From DATHWB01 sp041744795 (GTDB lineage: Bacteria; Actinomycetota; Acidimicrobiia; Spongiisociales; ZC4RG35): a stretch of 64,000 nt of DNA. The notes under the pieces were generated by a model. The model was not told the DNA's origin. It did not search any database and saw only the letters and a list, made by a program, of their open reading frames with translations. Below, in pieces: positions 42,123 to 50,313 of this stretch. The first letter of the stretch is position 1; each line of letters starts with the position of its first letter. Location: assembly GCA_041744795.1 (NCBI GenBank), contig JBGTKD010000173.1, positions 1-64,000 of the forward strand. Direction: 5' to 3'. The position numbers and the translations under genes are program-made.

Positions 42123-43147
42123 TGCACGGCCCTCCGCGATCTCCGAAGAACGAGCAGGAAGAACGGGGCACCCAGGAAGGCCGTCACCACACCGATGGGC
42201 AGCTCGGCCGGGCTGAGAACCGTTCGAGCCCCGAGGTCGGTCAACACCAGGAAGGCCGCACCGAACACCATCGAGAGAGGGACCACCACCCGATAGCTGG
42301 ATCCGGCGACAAGCCTCACCAAGTGAGGAACGATGATCCCGACGAATCCGATGAGCCCGCTGACAGCAACCGCCGCAGAGGTGGCCAGGGTGGCGGCAAC
42401 TACCAAGAGCAGACGGATACGCGCCACTGGAAGTCCAAGTGTTCCAGCTTCCTCGTCACCGACCGCGAGGACATCGAGGTTCCGTCGCAAGGCGAAAATC
42501 ACGACGCCGCTGATCACGGCGTAAGGAAGAAGCGTGAGAACATCGCCCCAGCCGTTGGTGGACAGTCGACCGAGTATCCAGACATACACCTCCCGCAACG
42601 TGTCGGTGTTGCGCTGCTGCAGATAAGTCTGGGCTGCCGTCAGAAAGGCGGCTACCGCCACACCGGCGAGGATGATCGCGGCCCCCGACCGTCCGCCTGC
42701 CGCCCTCCCCAACCCGTAAGCCAGGGCGACTGCGATAAGTGCGCCGATGAACGCTGATATCGCGATCAAACCGCGCAGACCCGAGACAATGGCGACGGTC
42801 GCGCCAAGTCCCGCACCGGCGGCCGCTCCCAACAGGTATGGGTCGGCGAGTGGATTCCGAAACACTCCCTGATATGCGGCACCTGACATTGCCAGGCAAG
42901 CTCCCACCAGAGCGCCCAAAGCAACCCTCGGAAGACGCCACGAGAAAAGGATGCTCTGGTGGGCAGACGAAATGTCGGGAGCCGAAATACCCGGAATCCA
43001 CTCGAACAGAGCAAGCAACGCAGTACCGGCAGGCAGCCCGGCCGGACCGATCAGCACCCCTGCCGCACCGGCCGCTATCAGAGTCGACACGCCAGCGACG
43101 GCATGCAGAGGTCTGATACGACTCGGAGCGACAGAGGCAACAGCCAT
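42119..43147 (-). CDS. btuC: Cobalamin ABC transporter permease, FecCD/BtuC family
   Basis: This polytopic membrane protein forms the importer channel. It has about ten membrane segments and the family signature blocks RLPRVALGALVGACLAMSGA and QGVFRNPLADPYLLG near residues 70-110, plus GFVGIIVPHLVRLV near the C terminus, which carries the coupling-helix region. I chose the ATG at 43147, which overlaps the btuF stop as TGATG; a longer frame would extend into btuF. The length from this start is 342 aa, as expected for BtuC/FecD. Confidence 0.94.
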   Translation of the reverse strand: MAVASVAPSRIRPLHAVAGVSTLIAAGAAGVLIGPAGLPAGTALLALFEWIPGISAPDISSAHQSILFSWRLPRVALGALVGACLAMSGAAYQGVFRNPLADPYLLGAAAGAGLGATVAIVSGLRGLIAISAFIGALIAVALAYGLGRAAGGRSGAAIILAGVAVAAFLTAAQTYLQQRNTDTLREVYVWILGRLSTNGWGDVLTLLPYAVISGVVIFALRRNLDVLAVGDEEAGTLGLPVARIRLLLVVAATLATSAAVAVSGLIGFVGIIVPHLVRLVAGSSYRVVVPLSMVFGAAFLVLTDLGARTVLSPAELPIGVVTAFLGAPFFLLVLRRSRRAVQ

Positions 43148-44136
43148 CAGGGGGTACGGCCCTGAAGTGCACCGGCCACGATCTGGAAGAACTGGACGAG
43201 ACGGGGACCCCACCGGGACGCGACGTCGTCGTCGACCTCCGTCATCGCCCCCTGCTGCACGGCGGTGATCGAGTCCCAGCCTGGGCGGGCGGCGATCGTC
43301 TCAGGAGTATCTCCACAGCAGCTGGTGAAAAAGATCAAGTCTGGGTTCGCTTCGATAATGAACTCGACGGAGAGCACCGGGTATCCGAAACCGTCGGCGT
43401 CCGCCGGGTCAGCAATGTTCTCGAGTCCAAACGCGCCAAAGACCTCACCGATGAACGACGACGAGGTGACCGAATAGAAGGATCCGCCGCCGTCGCTGCC
43501 GAGTTCGTGGTAGTACGTGAGAGGTTCATCGGCGGGCTCAATCCCCGCAACAAGCGCCTCGATCTCAGACTGCATCGACGATGCCACCGCTTCGGCCTGC
43601 TCGGAGTGGCCGGTCGCCACGCCCAGGATTCGCATCTGGGCATAACTGTCGGTTACGACAGTCGCGCCAGGCAAGACCAGGGTGGGGATCCCGACACCAT
43701 CTAACGCGTCGACGATCCCATCGATGTCATTGCTGACGACGACGAGATCGGGTTCGAAGGCCACAATCGCCTCCAGGTTCGGAGTGAAACCCGACAGAGA
43801 CGTGACTGGGGCTTGCGCCGGGAAATACGAGTACTCATCCACAGCTACCACCTGGTCGCCCGCCCCAACCGCGAACAACATCTCCGTCGCAGTTGGTGAT
43901 AGCGAAACTATGGCTAAAGGCTTCGACTCGAGAGTGGTGGTAACCCCACCGGACTCGATTGTCACCGGGAAACCCGAGTCGAGAGTCGTAGTGGTCTCGG
44001 CGCCAGTAGTAGTAGTGGTCGGAGCGGTCGTGGCCGTCGTTGTGGTCTCGGCAACCAAGTCACCGTTGCCGCAGGCCGCCAGACTGAAAACGGACACTGC
44101 GAGAAGCGCCTTGGCCGACGCGTTGTTCCTGAACAT
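43147..44136 (-). CDS. btuF: Cobalamin-binding lipoprotein, ABC transporter substrate-binding protein
   Basis: BtuF-type proteins capture corrinoid outside the membrane. The signal has a lipobox LAAC with Cys22. A Thr-rich spacer (about 30-52) leads to the periplasmic-binding fold: IVSLSPTATEMLFAVGAGDQ is the classical opening and PNLEAIVAFEPDLVVVSNDI the next block. The family also includes siderophore and heme binders; the riboswitch upstream and cobO/cobT downstream favour cobalamin. The ATG has AGGAGGAT 5 nt upstream, and this site can be hidden in a perfect hairpin. Length 329 aa. Confidence 0.94.
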   Translation of the reverse strand: MFRNNASAKALLAVSVFSLAACGNGDLVAETTTTATTAPTTTTTGAETTTTLDSGFPVTIESGGVTTTLESKPLAIVSLSPTATEMLFAVGAGDQVVAVDEYSYFPAQAPVTSLSGFTPNLEAIVAFEPDLVVVSNDIDGIVDALDGVGIPTLVLPGATVVTDSYAQMRILGVATGHSEQAEAVASSMQSEIEALVAGIEPADEPLTYYHELGSDGGGSFYSVTSSSFIGEVFGAFGLENIADPADADGFGYPVLSVEFIIEANPDLIFFTSCCGDTPETIAARPGWDSITAVQQGAMTEVDDDVASRWGPRLVQFFQIVAGALQGRTP

Positions 44137-44138
44137 CC

Positions 44139-44160
44139 CATCCTCCTGGGTTGGAGGATG
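44139..44160 (-). promoter_or_regulatory. Shine-Dalgarno-sequestering hairpin of the cobalamin riboswitch
   Basis: On the minus strand CATCCTCC and GGAGGATG are perfectly complementary (8 bp) around a 6-nt loop AACCCA. The second arm is the btuF ribosome-binding site, 5 nt before the ATG at 44136. Formation of the hairpin would block translation, the usual expression platform of translational cobalamin riboswitches. Confidence 0.65.
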
Positions 44161-44189
44161 AAAGAGAGTTCGTCGGCGGAGTCCCCGCC

Positions 44190-44345
44190 GGCGGACTACA
44201 CCTTCACCCGAGGCTTCGTCTGCGCCGTGGCATCAGGCGACCTGGCTCGGCCAAAAGGCCTCACAGTTGCGGGACAGCGCCGGTTCGTTCCGGACTTCGC
44301 TGATGCCAACGGCACCGCCCACCGGGGGGCGGTCATCCGTCACGC
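44190..44345 (-). ncRNA. Cobalamin (AdoCbl-class) riboswitch aptamer
   Basis: On the minus strand, upstream of btuF, the sequence has GGTGCC early, then CGCTGTCCCGCAACTGT and the B12 box GAGCCAGGTCGCC, followed by a closing strand leading into a GC-rich hairpin. This order (conserved GGTGCC, the C-G-C-A-A-C-T-G-T element, the AGCCAGG box) is that of the cobalamin riboswitch. Boundaries are approximate. It would repress the btuFCD-cobO-cobT transcript when cobalamin is plentiful. The variant details of the class were not modelled. Confidence 0.85.
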
Positions 44346-44369
44346 TAGCGGATTGAGGACCAGAGCAAA
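44342..44369 (-). promoter_or_regulatory. Weak putative promoter of the B12 operon
   Basis: On the minus strand TTTGCT (44364-44369) and TAGCGT (44342-44347) are 16 nt apart, in the short gap after the protease gene and at the 5' border of the riboswitch. Confidence 0.3.
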
Positions 44370-44376
44370 CTCGACT

Positions 44377-45525
44377 TCAGCCGTCGGCTGGACGGACACC
44401 GAGCACGGCAGTCAGGAAAAGCACCTCACCGTCGCGGTCGACTTCCAGTACAACGGTGTCCCCGGCGGCGTAGTTGCGAATGACAGCGGCGAGGTCGGAG
44501 AAGTCTCCAATTCGATCGCCATCGACGGCCACGACGATGTCACCGAGCTGTAACCCGGCGTCGGCAGCAGCGGTGTCCGGAGAAATCGATGTGATCACAG
44601 ATCCAGCCAAACCTGTCACCGTGGCGTCGATCGATACGCCGAGGAACCCGGGCTCGAAAGTCCCGCCTTCGACGATGGCCCGCGCCACGCGATACGCCCG
44701 ATCGATCGGCACAGCAAAACCCACTCCGTCGTTGGCCCCGCTGGCCGAGTAAATCGAGACGTTGATTCCGACGATCCGGCCGTAGCGGTCGGCTAGCGGC
44801 CCGCCACTGTTACCTGGGTTGATCGACGCGTCAGTCTGGAGCATCAAGCGGGGAAGGCCATCCGGACCGGGAATGGCCTGATTCACCGCCGAAATGATCC
44901 CGGAGGTGACTGTTGAGTCGAGCCTCCATGGGGAGCCGAGAGCGATCGCTAGCTGACCCGGGCGTGGAACATCGTCGAGAGCGAGAGGTGCGGCAGGAAG
45001 CCCCGTCATGTTGACCTCGACGACCGCGATGTCGTTGGCGTCATCGCTACCGAGCACGTTGCCATGCACCTTGTCGCCGTTGGCGAACCGGACAACCACT
45101 GTGTCGACACCAGCGACCACGTGGGCCGCCGTCAGGATCCGGCCATTGCTGTCGTATATGACGCCGCTTCCCAGGCCCCCACCTGGAAGTTCTATCTGCA
45201 CGACCGAGGGCAGCAGGGCCGCGGCCACGTCAGCCACCGGCTCTTCGGACCCTCCGCCGACCAGAGGATCGGTCTCGGGGTCGGCTGGCGGCGACGTGTT
45301 GTCGGGTGGGGCCTCGACGTCAGCGACCGTATCGATGATCGTTGTCTCTGTCTCGGGTACCCACGTGACAGGGGGCGAGGATTGTTCGGTAGCCGCCGGT
45401 GGACTTGCCAGCCATCCGATACCGGTGCCAGCGAGAAACACTGTGAGCACAGCAAAGAAGACGAGGACTCTCGAGGGGGCATCATCGCGTGAGGTCGTCA
45501 CGTTGTCGTCAGCGTTCTTTTCCAT
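44377..45525 (-). CDS. Membrane-anchored HtrA/DegP-like serine protease with PDZ domain
   Basis: This trypsin-like protease acts outside the membrane in protein quality control or regulated proteolysis. A cytoplasmic stretch of about 18 residues and a membrane anchor (about 19-40) are followed by a Pro/Thr-rich linker. The catalytic triad is His135 (TAAHVVAG), Asp165 (NDIAVVEV) and Ser240 (INPGNSGGPLAD). One PDZ domain follows (about 290-375: GFLGVSIDAT, PDTAAADAGLQLGDIVVAVD). The 382-residue length is normal. A double 11-bp direct repeat lies 46-67 nt upstream of the start. It is immediately upstream of the riboswitch on the same strand. Confidence 0.93.
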   Translation of the reverse strand: MEKNADDNVTTSRDDAPSRVLVFFAVLTVFLAGTGIGWLASPPAATEQSSPPVTWVPETETTIIDTVADVEAPPDNTSPPADPETDPLVGGGSEEPVADVAAALLPSVVQIELPGGGLGSGVIYDSNGRILTAAHVVAGVDTVVVRFANGDKVHGNVLGSDDANDIAVVEVNMTGLPAAPLALDDVPRPGQLAIALGSPWRLDSTVTSGIISAVNQAIPGPDGLPRLMLQTDASINPGNSGGPLADRYGRIVGINVSIYSASGANDGVGFAVPIDRAYRVARAIVEGGTFEPGFLGVSIDATVTGLAGSVITSISPDTAAADAGLQLGDIVVAVDGDRIGDFSDLAAVIRNYAAGDTVVLEVDRDGEVLFLTAVLGVRPADG

Positions 45526-45570
45526 TGTGTTATTCCAACTCGTCCACAGGACTGTGCCACGGATATCTCA

Positions 45571-45592
45571 TCATCGGTAAATCGTCGGTAAA
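45571..45592. promoter_or_regulatory. Tandem 11-bp direct repeat upstream of the HtrA-like gene
   Basis: TCATCGGTAAA (45571-45581) and TCGTCGGTAAA (45582-45592) abut and differ at one base. Two directly repeated half-sites spaced one helical turn apart are typical for OmpR/PhoB-family response regulators. Read toward htrA the units are TTTACCGACGA and TTTACCGATGA. Confidence 0.45.
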
Positions 45593-45621
45593 GCATTAAC
45601 GGAAGGAGGCCCGGTGCTCTC

Positions 45622-45637
45622 TTCCCGCGTACGGGAA
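45622..45637. promoter_or_regulatory. Inverted repeat upstream of the phosphoglucomutase gene, candidate operator
   Basis: TTCCCG, CGTA, CGGGAA (arms 45622-45627 and 45632-45637) lies 58 nt before the phosphoglucomutase start. Symmetric sites of this size suit LacI- or TetR-type sugar regulators, none of which is encoded nearby. Confidence 0.4.
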
Positions 45638-45694
45638 TCAAACAGGTAGTTACGGTGAGGGCCAGCTGGGAGCCTCGACAGGAGAGCGAGCCGA

Positions 45695-46426
45695 ATGACC
45701 CATCACGTCTACGAATACGCCGCCGTTCTCTTCGACCTCGACGGTGTCCTCACACCTACAGCCGAAGTCCATCGGGTGGCATGGAAGCGCGCATTCGACC
45801 GGTTCCTCCAATCACACTTCGGTGACGGCTACCGGCCGTTCACCCTGGATGATTACCTCGCCTATGTCGACGGCAAGCCCCGCTACGACGGAGTGCACAG
45901 CTTCTTGACTTCCCGGGGTGTGAGCCTGCCCGCCGGCCATCCCAGTGAACCACCCTCCTTCCTCACCGAGACCGGGATTGGGAATCTCAAGAACGACGAG
46001 TTCACGGCTGTTCTGGAAACCGAAGGCGTAGAGCCGTACCCGGGCTCGGTCGCGCTCCTCGAGCACCTAGAAAAGGCCGGCGTAGCGGTGGCGGTCGTGT
46101 CGTCGAGCGCCAACGCCACATCCGTCCTAGAGGCCGCTGGGTTGCGCTCCCGTTTCGAGGTGGTGATGGACGGCCTTACAGCACGCGAGCGAGGACTGGC
46201 AGGCAAGCCTTCTCCTGTCACCTTCCTGAGCGCCGCCAGCGACCTCGGGGTCGAACCATTGGACTCGGTCGTTATAGAAGATGCGATCTCGGGAATCCAA
46301 GCTGGCACCGCGGGTGGCTTCGGTCTGGTGGTCGGAGTCGACCGCGAGAACCAGGCTGATGCGATGAGGAGTGCGGGCGCTCATCTAGTCGTCAACGACC
46401 TCGGCGAACTGGTCCCGGGCGCCTGA
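45695..46426 (+). CDS. Beta-phosphoglucomutase family HAD hydrolase
   Basis: The enzyme interconverts beta-glucose 1-phosphate and glucose 6-phosphate. The HAD nucleophile motif is VLFDLDGVLTPTAEVH (about 13-28), with motif II AVVSSSANATSVL, a Lys in AGKPSPVTFL and motif IV VVIEDAISGIQAGTAGG. A helical cap lies between 25 and 105. It is paired with a GH65 phosphorylase gene starting 37 nt downstream, the classical arrangement in which the phosphorylase makes beta-glucose 1-phosphate that this enzyme uses. The ATG has AGGAGAG upstream. Length 243 aa, normal; a trehalose-6-phosphate-type phosphatase is a less likely alternative. Confidence 0.9.
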   Translation: MTHHVYEYAAVLFDLDGVLTPTAEVHRVAWKRAFDRFLQSHFGDGYRPFTLDDYLAYVDGKPRYDGVHSFLTSRGVSLPAGHPSEPPSFLTETGIGNLKNDEFTAVLETEGVEPYPGSVALLEHLEKAGVAVAVVSSSANATSVLEAAGLRSRFEVVMDGLTARERGLAGKPSPVTFLSAASDLGVEPLDSVVIEDAISGIQAGTAGGFGLVVGVDRENQADAMRSAGAHLVVNDLGELVPGA

Positions 46427-46448
46427 GCGATCGGCCAGTCCGCAGCCC

Positions 46449-46454
46449 TAGGCT
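46449..46454 (+). promoter_or_regulatory. Putative internal -10 element before the GH65 gene
   Basis: TAGGCT is followed by 9 nt and the ATG at 46464. It may provide independent expression within the operon. Confidence 0.3.
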
Positions 46455-46463
46455 CGAATCCTC

Positions 46464-48803
46464 ATGATCGAACGCCAGCGGACCGACTTGCCGGTCGATG
46501 TTTATCCGAACGACCCGTGGGCGATCGTCGAGGAGTCATTCGCGCCACGGTTCTTGTATCTGACCGAGACGATCTTCGCGCTGTCGAACGGCCATCTAGG
46601 AATCAGGGGAACCGTCGATGAGGGATCACCCGTCCATCTACATGGCACGTTCATAAACGGCTTCCACGAGACCTGGCCAATCACCCACGCCGAGGCAGCG
46701 TTTGGTCTAGCCCGGACGGGCCAGACAATCGTCAACGTGCCCGATGCCACATCGATAAGAGTCGAGGTGGACGGCACTCGCTTGTCGGTGAACCAGCTAG
46801 CGGACCTCAAGCAGCGTCGCTGGCTGGACTTCCGGCGCGGGGTGCTCGAACGACGGGTGGAGTTCACTGCCGCTTCCGGTGCTCGCGCGACAGTCTCGTT
46901 CCGCCGTCTCGTGTCACTGGAGATCCGGGAGGTAGCGGCTTTCTCGGTCGCGGTCCACGTGGATCGGCCAGCCAAGGTCAGCGTTGTCTCGCGAATGGTC
47001 AATCGCCAGGACCGAATGCAAGCCGAAGACATGGCCGAAGACGATCCTCGACGAGCCCAATCGTTCTCACACCGGGTCTTGGAGCCCCGCGCCGCGACTC
47101 TCGAAGGTTTCCGCTTCTCACAGGGATGGGTCACATCGCGGTCAAGGATGGGACTCATCGCCTCGGTCGACCATCGAATCTCGCAGCCAGCAGAAGTCGA
47201 GCTGCACAGGAACGCCGACGACTTTGGTCACAGATTCACCGCCGACGTCAGCCCGGACACGCCCTTCATCGTCGAGAAGTTCGCCCACTATCGGACTTGT
47301 GAGGAGAGGCCAGACGAGGACGATCGCGCCGCCGTGTCGAAGGACCTGGCCAGGTGTCTCGAAGTCGGCTTCGAGGGTCTGGCGGAAATGCAAGCGAACG
47401 TCCTGCAGGGGCTGTGGCAGAGGGCTGACATCGAGGTGGGGGCGCCCGCCGATACCCAGCGGGCGATCAGATGGACCCTCTTCCAGATCTTTCAGGCGTC
47501 TGCCCAGCTAGAGAATGCTTCGGTCCCTGCGAAGGGATTAACAGGCCAGGCGTATGACGGGCACTACTTCTGGGATACCGAGATCTACCTGCTGCCCTTT
47601 CTCGCCCGGGCCCTCCCCGAAAAAGCGCGCGAGATTCTCCTCCATCGGTACCACATGCTCGATGCCGCCCGCCACAGGGCTGGCGAACTGTCGCAACGCG
47701 GAGCGCTTTTTCCCTGGCGAACGATCAACGGCGAAGAAGCGTCGGCCTATTTCCTAGCGGGAACGGCCCAATACCACATAAACGCCGACGTGACTTACGC
47801 GATCCGGACCTACGTCGAGGCCACCGGTGACGAGGAATTCTTGTGGGATCATGGTGTAGAGATAGCGGTCGAGACCGCCAGGATGTTCGAAGACCTTGGC
47901 TTCTACCGGCACAACCGCTTCCACATCCACGGAGTGACGGGCCCAGACGAGTACACCGCACTGGTCGACGACAACGCCTTCACGAACGCCATGGCCAGGA
48001 TGAACATGCGCTACGCCGCCGAGGTGCTCTCCAGAATGGCGGTCGAGCACCCCGATCGGTACACCCGGTTGGCCGAAACGTTGGCAATCGCCGAAAACGA
48101 AATCACGCGATGGAGACTCGCGGCAGACGCGATCTATATCCCGCATGATCCCGATCTGGGAATCACACCCCAGGACAACGATTTTCTTACCAAGGAGCCA
48201 TGGGACTTCGACGGTGTGCCTGCGACCAAGTACCCGCTATTGCTTCACTTTCATCCTTTGGTCATCTACCGATTCCAGGTGCTCAAACAGGCAGACGTCG
48301 TGCTCGTGGATTTCCTACTTGGTGACGAGTTCAGCGAGGAACTGAAGCGAGCCAACTTTGACTACTACGACCCGATCACTACCGGCGACTCGTCGCTGTC
48401 CGCATGCGTGCAGTCGATCATGGCGGCGGAGATCGGATACTCGGAGAAAGCGATGCAGCACTTTATGCACGCACTGTTCATGGATCTCGCCGACCTCGCA
48501 GGCAACACCACCGACGGAGTTCACATGGCGTCCGCTGGTGGGGTATGGCTCGCTCTCACCCACGGATTCCTCGGCATGAAAAGCGGTGAGACGATTCGAT
48601 TCACCCCCCGCCTGCCAAGCCAGTGGAGCCACTTGAAAGTGAACCTCTCCCATCGCGGACGTCTCCTACGGGTGGAACTGCGGCCTGATCATCTGGTGAT
48701 CAACCTCGATGGCCAACCGCTGGACGTAGAAATCGAAAACGAAACGGTCCACCTGGTTCCCGGCAGAAACGAACGCCCGCTCAGGAAGCGGGCGCAACCG
48801 TGA
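46464..48803 (+). CDS. Glycoside hydrolase family 65 disaccharide phosphorylase
   Basis: GH65 enzymes phosphorolyse alpha-linked disaccharides such as trehalose, maltose or kojibiose, releasing beta-glucose 1-phosphate and glucose. The N-terminal beta-sandwich opens with FLYLTETIFALSNGHLGIRG. The catalytic barrel contains YDGHYFWDTEIYLLPFLARA and the general acid Glu496 in VTGPDEYTALVDDNAF; phosphate-binding residues lie in the later THGFLG/GDSSLSACVQ region. The 779-residue length is typical. The upstream beta-phosphoglucomutase supports phosphorylase rather than hydrolase action. Trehalose is a likely substrate in an actinobacterium, but specificity is not decided by sequence here. Confidence 0.93.
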   Translation: MIERQRTDLPVDVYPNDPWAIVEESFAPRFLYLTETIFALSNGHLGIRGTVDEGSPVHLHGTFINGFHETWPITHAEAAFGLARTGQTIVNVPDATSIRVEVDGTRLSVNQLADLKQRRWLDFRRGVLERRVEFTAASGARATVSFRRLVSLEIREVAAFSVAVHVDRPAKVSVVSRMVNRQDRMQAEDMAEDDPRRAQSFSHRVLEPRAATLEGFRFSQGWVTSRSRMGLIASVDHRISQPAEVELHRNADDFGHRFTADVSPDTPFIVEKFAHYRTCEERPDEDDRAAVSKDLARCLEVGFEGLAEMQANVLQGLWQRADIEVGAPADTQRAIRWTLFQIFQASAQLENASVPAKGLTGQAYDGHYFWDTEIYLLPFLARALPEKAREILLHRYHMLDAARHRAGELSQRGALFPWRTINGEEASAYFLAGTAQYHINADVTYAIRTYVEATGDEEFLWDHGVEIAVETARMFEDLGFYRHNRFHIHGVTGPDEYTALVDDNAFTNAMARMNMRYAAEVLSRMAVEHPDRYTRLAETLAIAENEITRWRLAADAIYIPHDPDLGITPQDNDFLTKEPWDFDGVPATKYPLLLHFHPLVIYRFQVLKQADVVLVDFLLGDEFSEELKRANFDYYDPITTGDSSLSACVQSIMAAEIGYSEKAMQHFMHALFMDLADLAGNTTDGVHMASAGGVWLALTHGFLGMKSGETIRFTPRLPSQWSHLKVNLSHRGRLLRVELRPDHLVINLDGQPLDVEIENETVHLVPGRNERPLRKRAQP

Positions 48804-50226
48804 ACGTGAGCAGATTGGTATCGGGGTCGTAGACCAGCGTGTACGCGATGTCGCGTGACTCGATGCGACCGTCGACGCCATCCAACTGCGGGGCCCGGAC
48901 GTCAAGACCCAGTTGGCGAAGCAGCGATGCGCGCCCCTCGGGAGAAAAATCAGGGTCTACCGCGGCGATCGCCACACCCAGCGCCTGCAATCCGACACGG
49001 TCGTATTCCGCTGGCCCGCTCGGATCGACAACAAGCGAGAATTCGTCGATCGCTCCGTTCGGCAGCACCACGCCAACGAGCGTCAGAAATGGTGTGAAAC
49101 CCTTGTCGAACGGACCGAGCGCTGGGAGGCGGCGGATCTCCAAGACTTCGTTGATCGGTCCGGCCGCCGCGTCCCACCGAGCGATGAACTCGTAAGAGGG
49201 CCGCTCGAAGATCGTTGTTCCCCCGAACTGCGACACCACCGGAACTGCAGCCACCGGTATCTCGGTCACTGTCAGCCGCGGAGGCAGTTCCGGCCCACCC
49301 TCGTAGGCGAGAACAAAGTCGAGGGCTCGAGGACCGAGCAGAGCAAAGAAGCCGATGACCGACACAACGCTGAGCACGATCCCAATCGTCTTGAGACGAG
49401 AGGCAGCACTCTTCAAACGATGGTCACGGAGAGTCCGCTGGCTTTCAAGCACCTCGGCGGCAACCGTGTTCGGGCCGATCTCGAAATCATCGTCATCAAC
49501 GAGACGATCAGCCATAGCGCCTATTGCAGAGGTGAGTCGCTCAACCGAAGTCGACCCAAAGCGCTTGCGCAGAGCCTCTTCGTCATCCAAGTCCGCGGAG
49601 ACGTCCTCCTCGATGTTGAGCGGGGCTTCCTCCACTGCTGCGACGGCCTCGAGCTCTGCGGCCAACGGGCCTGTTCCGTCGTCCTCTTCCGCCAGCGCCT
49701 CAAAGTCTGCATCAATTGCGGCGGATTCGTCAGGCTGGTCCCCGTCGGACTGGCGGTCGAAGTCGTAGGTATCCGCCTCGAAGCCGAGATCCGCTACTTC
49801 AGCCGAAGGACTTGAGTCAGCCTCATCCAAAAGGGGCCGGGGTATAGGCGGTCGCGCAGAGCCGAACAAGAAGGCCACAGGATCGTCTGCCGCCGCGCTG
49901 GCAACCGCATCCCCGGCAACCTCCGGTTGATCGTCGGGGCCCCAGACACCACCTGAGACCAAAGCGGCGAACGCCGCGAATCCGCTCGGACTGTCCGGCG
50001 TGAACACGGTCTCGTCTCCATCTACCCGAAAGACGAACGAGCCATCATTCTCAGGGGCTGACTCGATGCTGCAGTCTTCGATGGGCCAAGTGCCCAGTTC
50101 GTCGCCCGCCACGCTCATCCGCAGGGTTCGCCCGCCGATGAGTTCGAGGTCAACGGCAAGAGCATCACCGTTGTCGGTGACGAGCAAGCCGGAATGGATG
50201 GTGGAGTTGGCGTTCACGATGGTCAT
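48781..50226 (-). CDS. Single-pass membrane protein of unknown function, larger paralogue
   Basis: No known function. The N-terminal domain (about 10-90) is a beta-rich module with GTWPIEDCSIESAPENDGSF and FTPDSPSGFAAF. A long acidic, Ala/Glu/Asp-rich region (about 95-255) follows, then a membrane helix at about 280-298 and an extracellular domain of about 170 residues. Both the N-terminal and C-terminal domains match the smaller paralogue at 50981-51919: GVAIAAVDPDFSPEGRASLL here is GVAIAVANPELTREQRGEVL there. The acidic insert is unique to this copy. It lies 87 nt after the transglycosylase gene, separated by a perfect 16-bp palindrome. Its end overlaps the convergent GH65 gene by 23 nt. 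Confidence 0.75.
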   Translation of the reverse strand: MTIVNANSTIHSGLLVTDNGDALAVDLELIGGRTLRMSVAGDELGTWPIEDCSIESAPENDGSFVFRVDGDETVFTPDSPSGFAAFAALVSGGVWGPDDQPEVAGDAVASAAADDPVAFLFGSARPPIPRPLLDEADSSPSAEVADLGFEADTYDFDRQSDGDQPDESAAIDADFEALAEEDDGTGPLAAELEAVAAVEEAPLNIEEDVSADLDDEEALRKRFGSTSVERLTSAIGAMADRLVDDDDFEIGPNTVAAEVLESQRTLRDHRLKSAASRLKTIGIVLSVVSVIGFFALLGPRALDFVLAYEGGPELPPRLTVTEIPVAAVPVVSQFGGTTIFERPSYEFIARWDAAAGPINEVLEIRRLPALGPFDKGFTPFLTLVGVVLPNGAIDEFSLVVDPSGPAEYDRVGLQALGVAIAAVDPDFSPEGRASLLRQLGLDVRAPQLDGVDGRIESRDIAYTLVYDPDTNLLTFTVAPAS

Positions 50227-50284
50227 TTATCAGGTCCCAACAACACCATCGGCCGCCAGACCGGTGGACTTTAAGAACCTGAGA

Positions 50285-50300
50285 TGGGTCGATCGACCCA
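50285..50300. repeat. Perfect 16-bp palindrome in the operon gap
   Basis: TGGGTCGATCGACCCA is identical on both strands. It lies between the transglycosylase stop (50314) and the start of the large membrane paralogue (50226), so it could be a processing or attenuation hairpin or a binding site. Confidence 0.5.
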
Positions 50301-50313
50301 ATCGAACTGGGGG

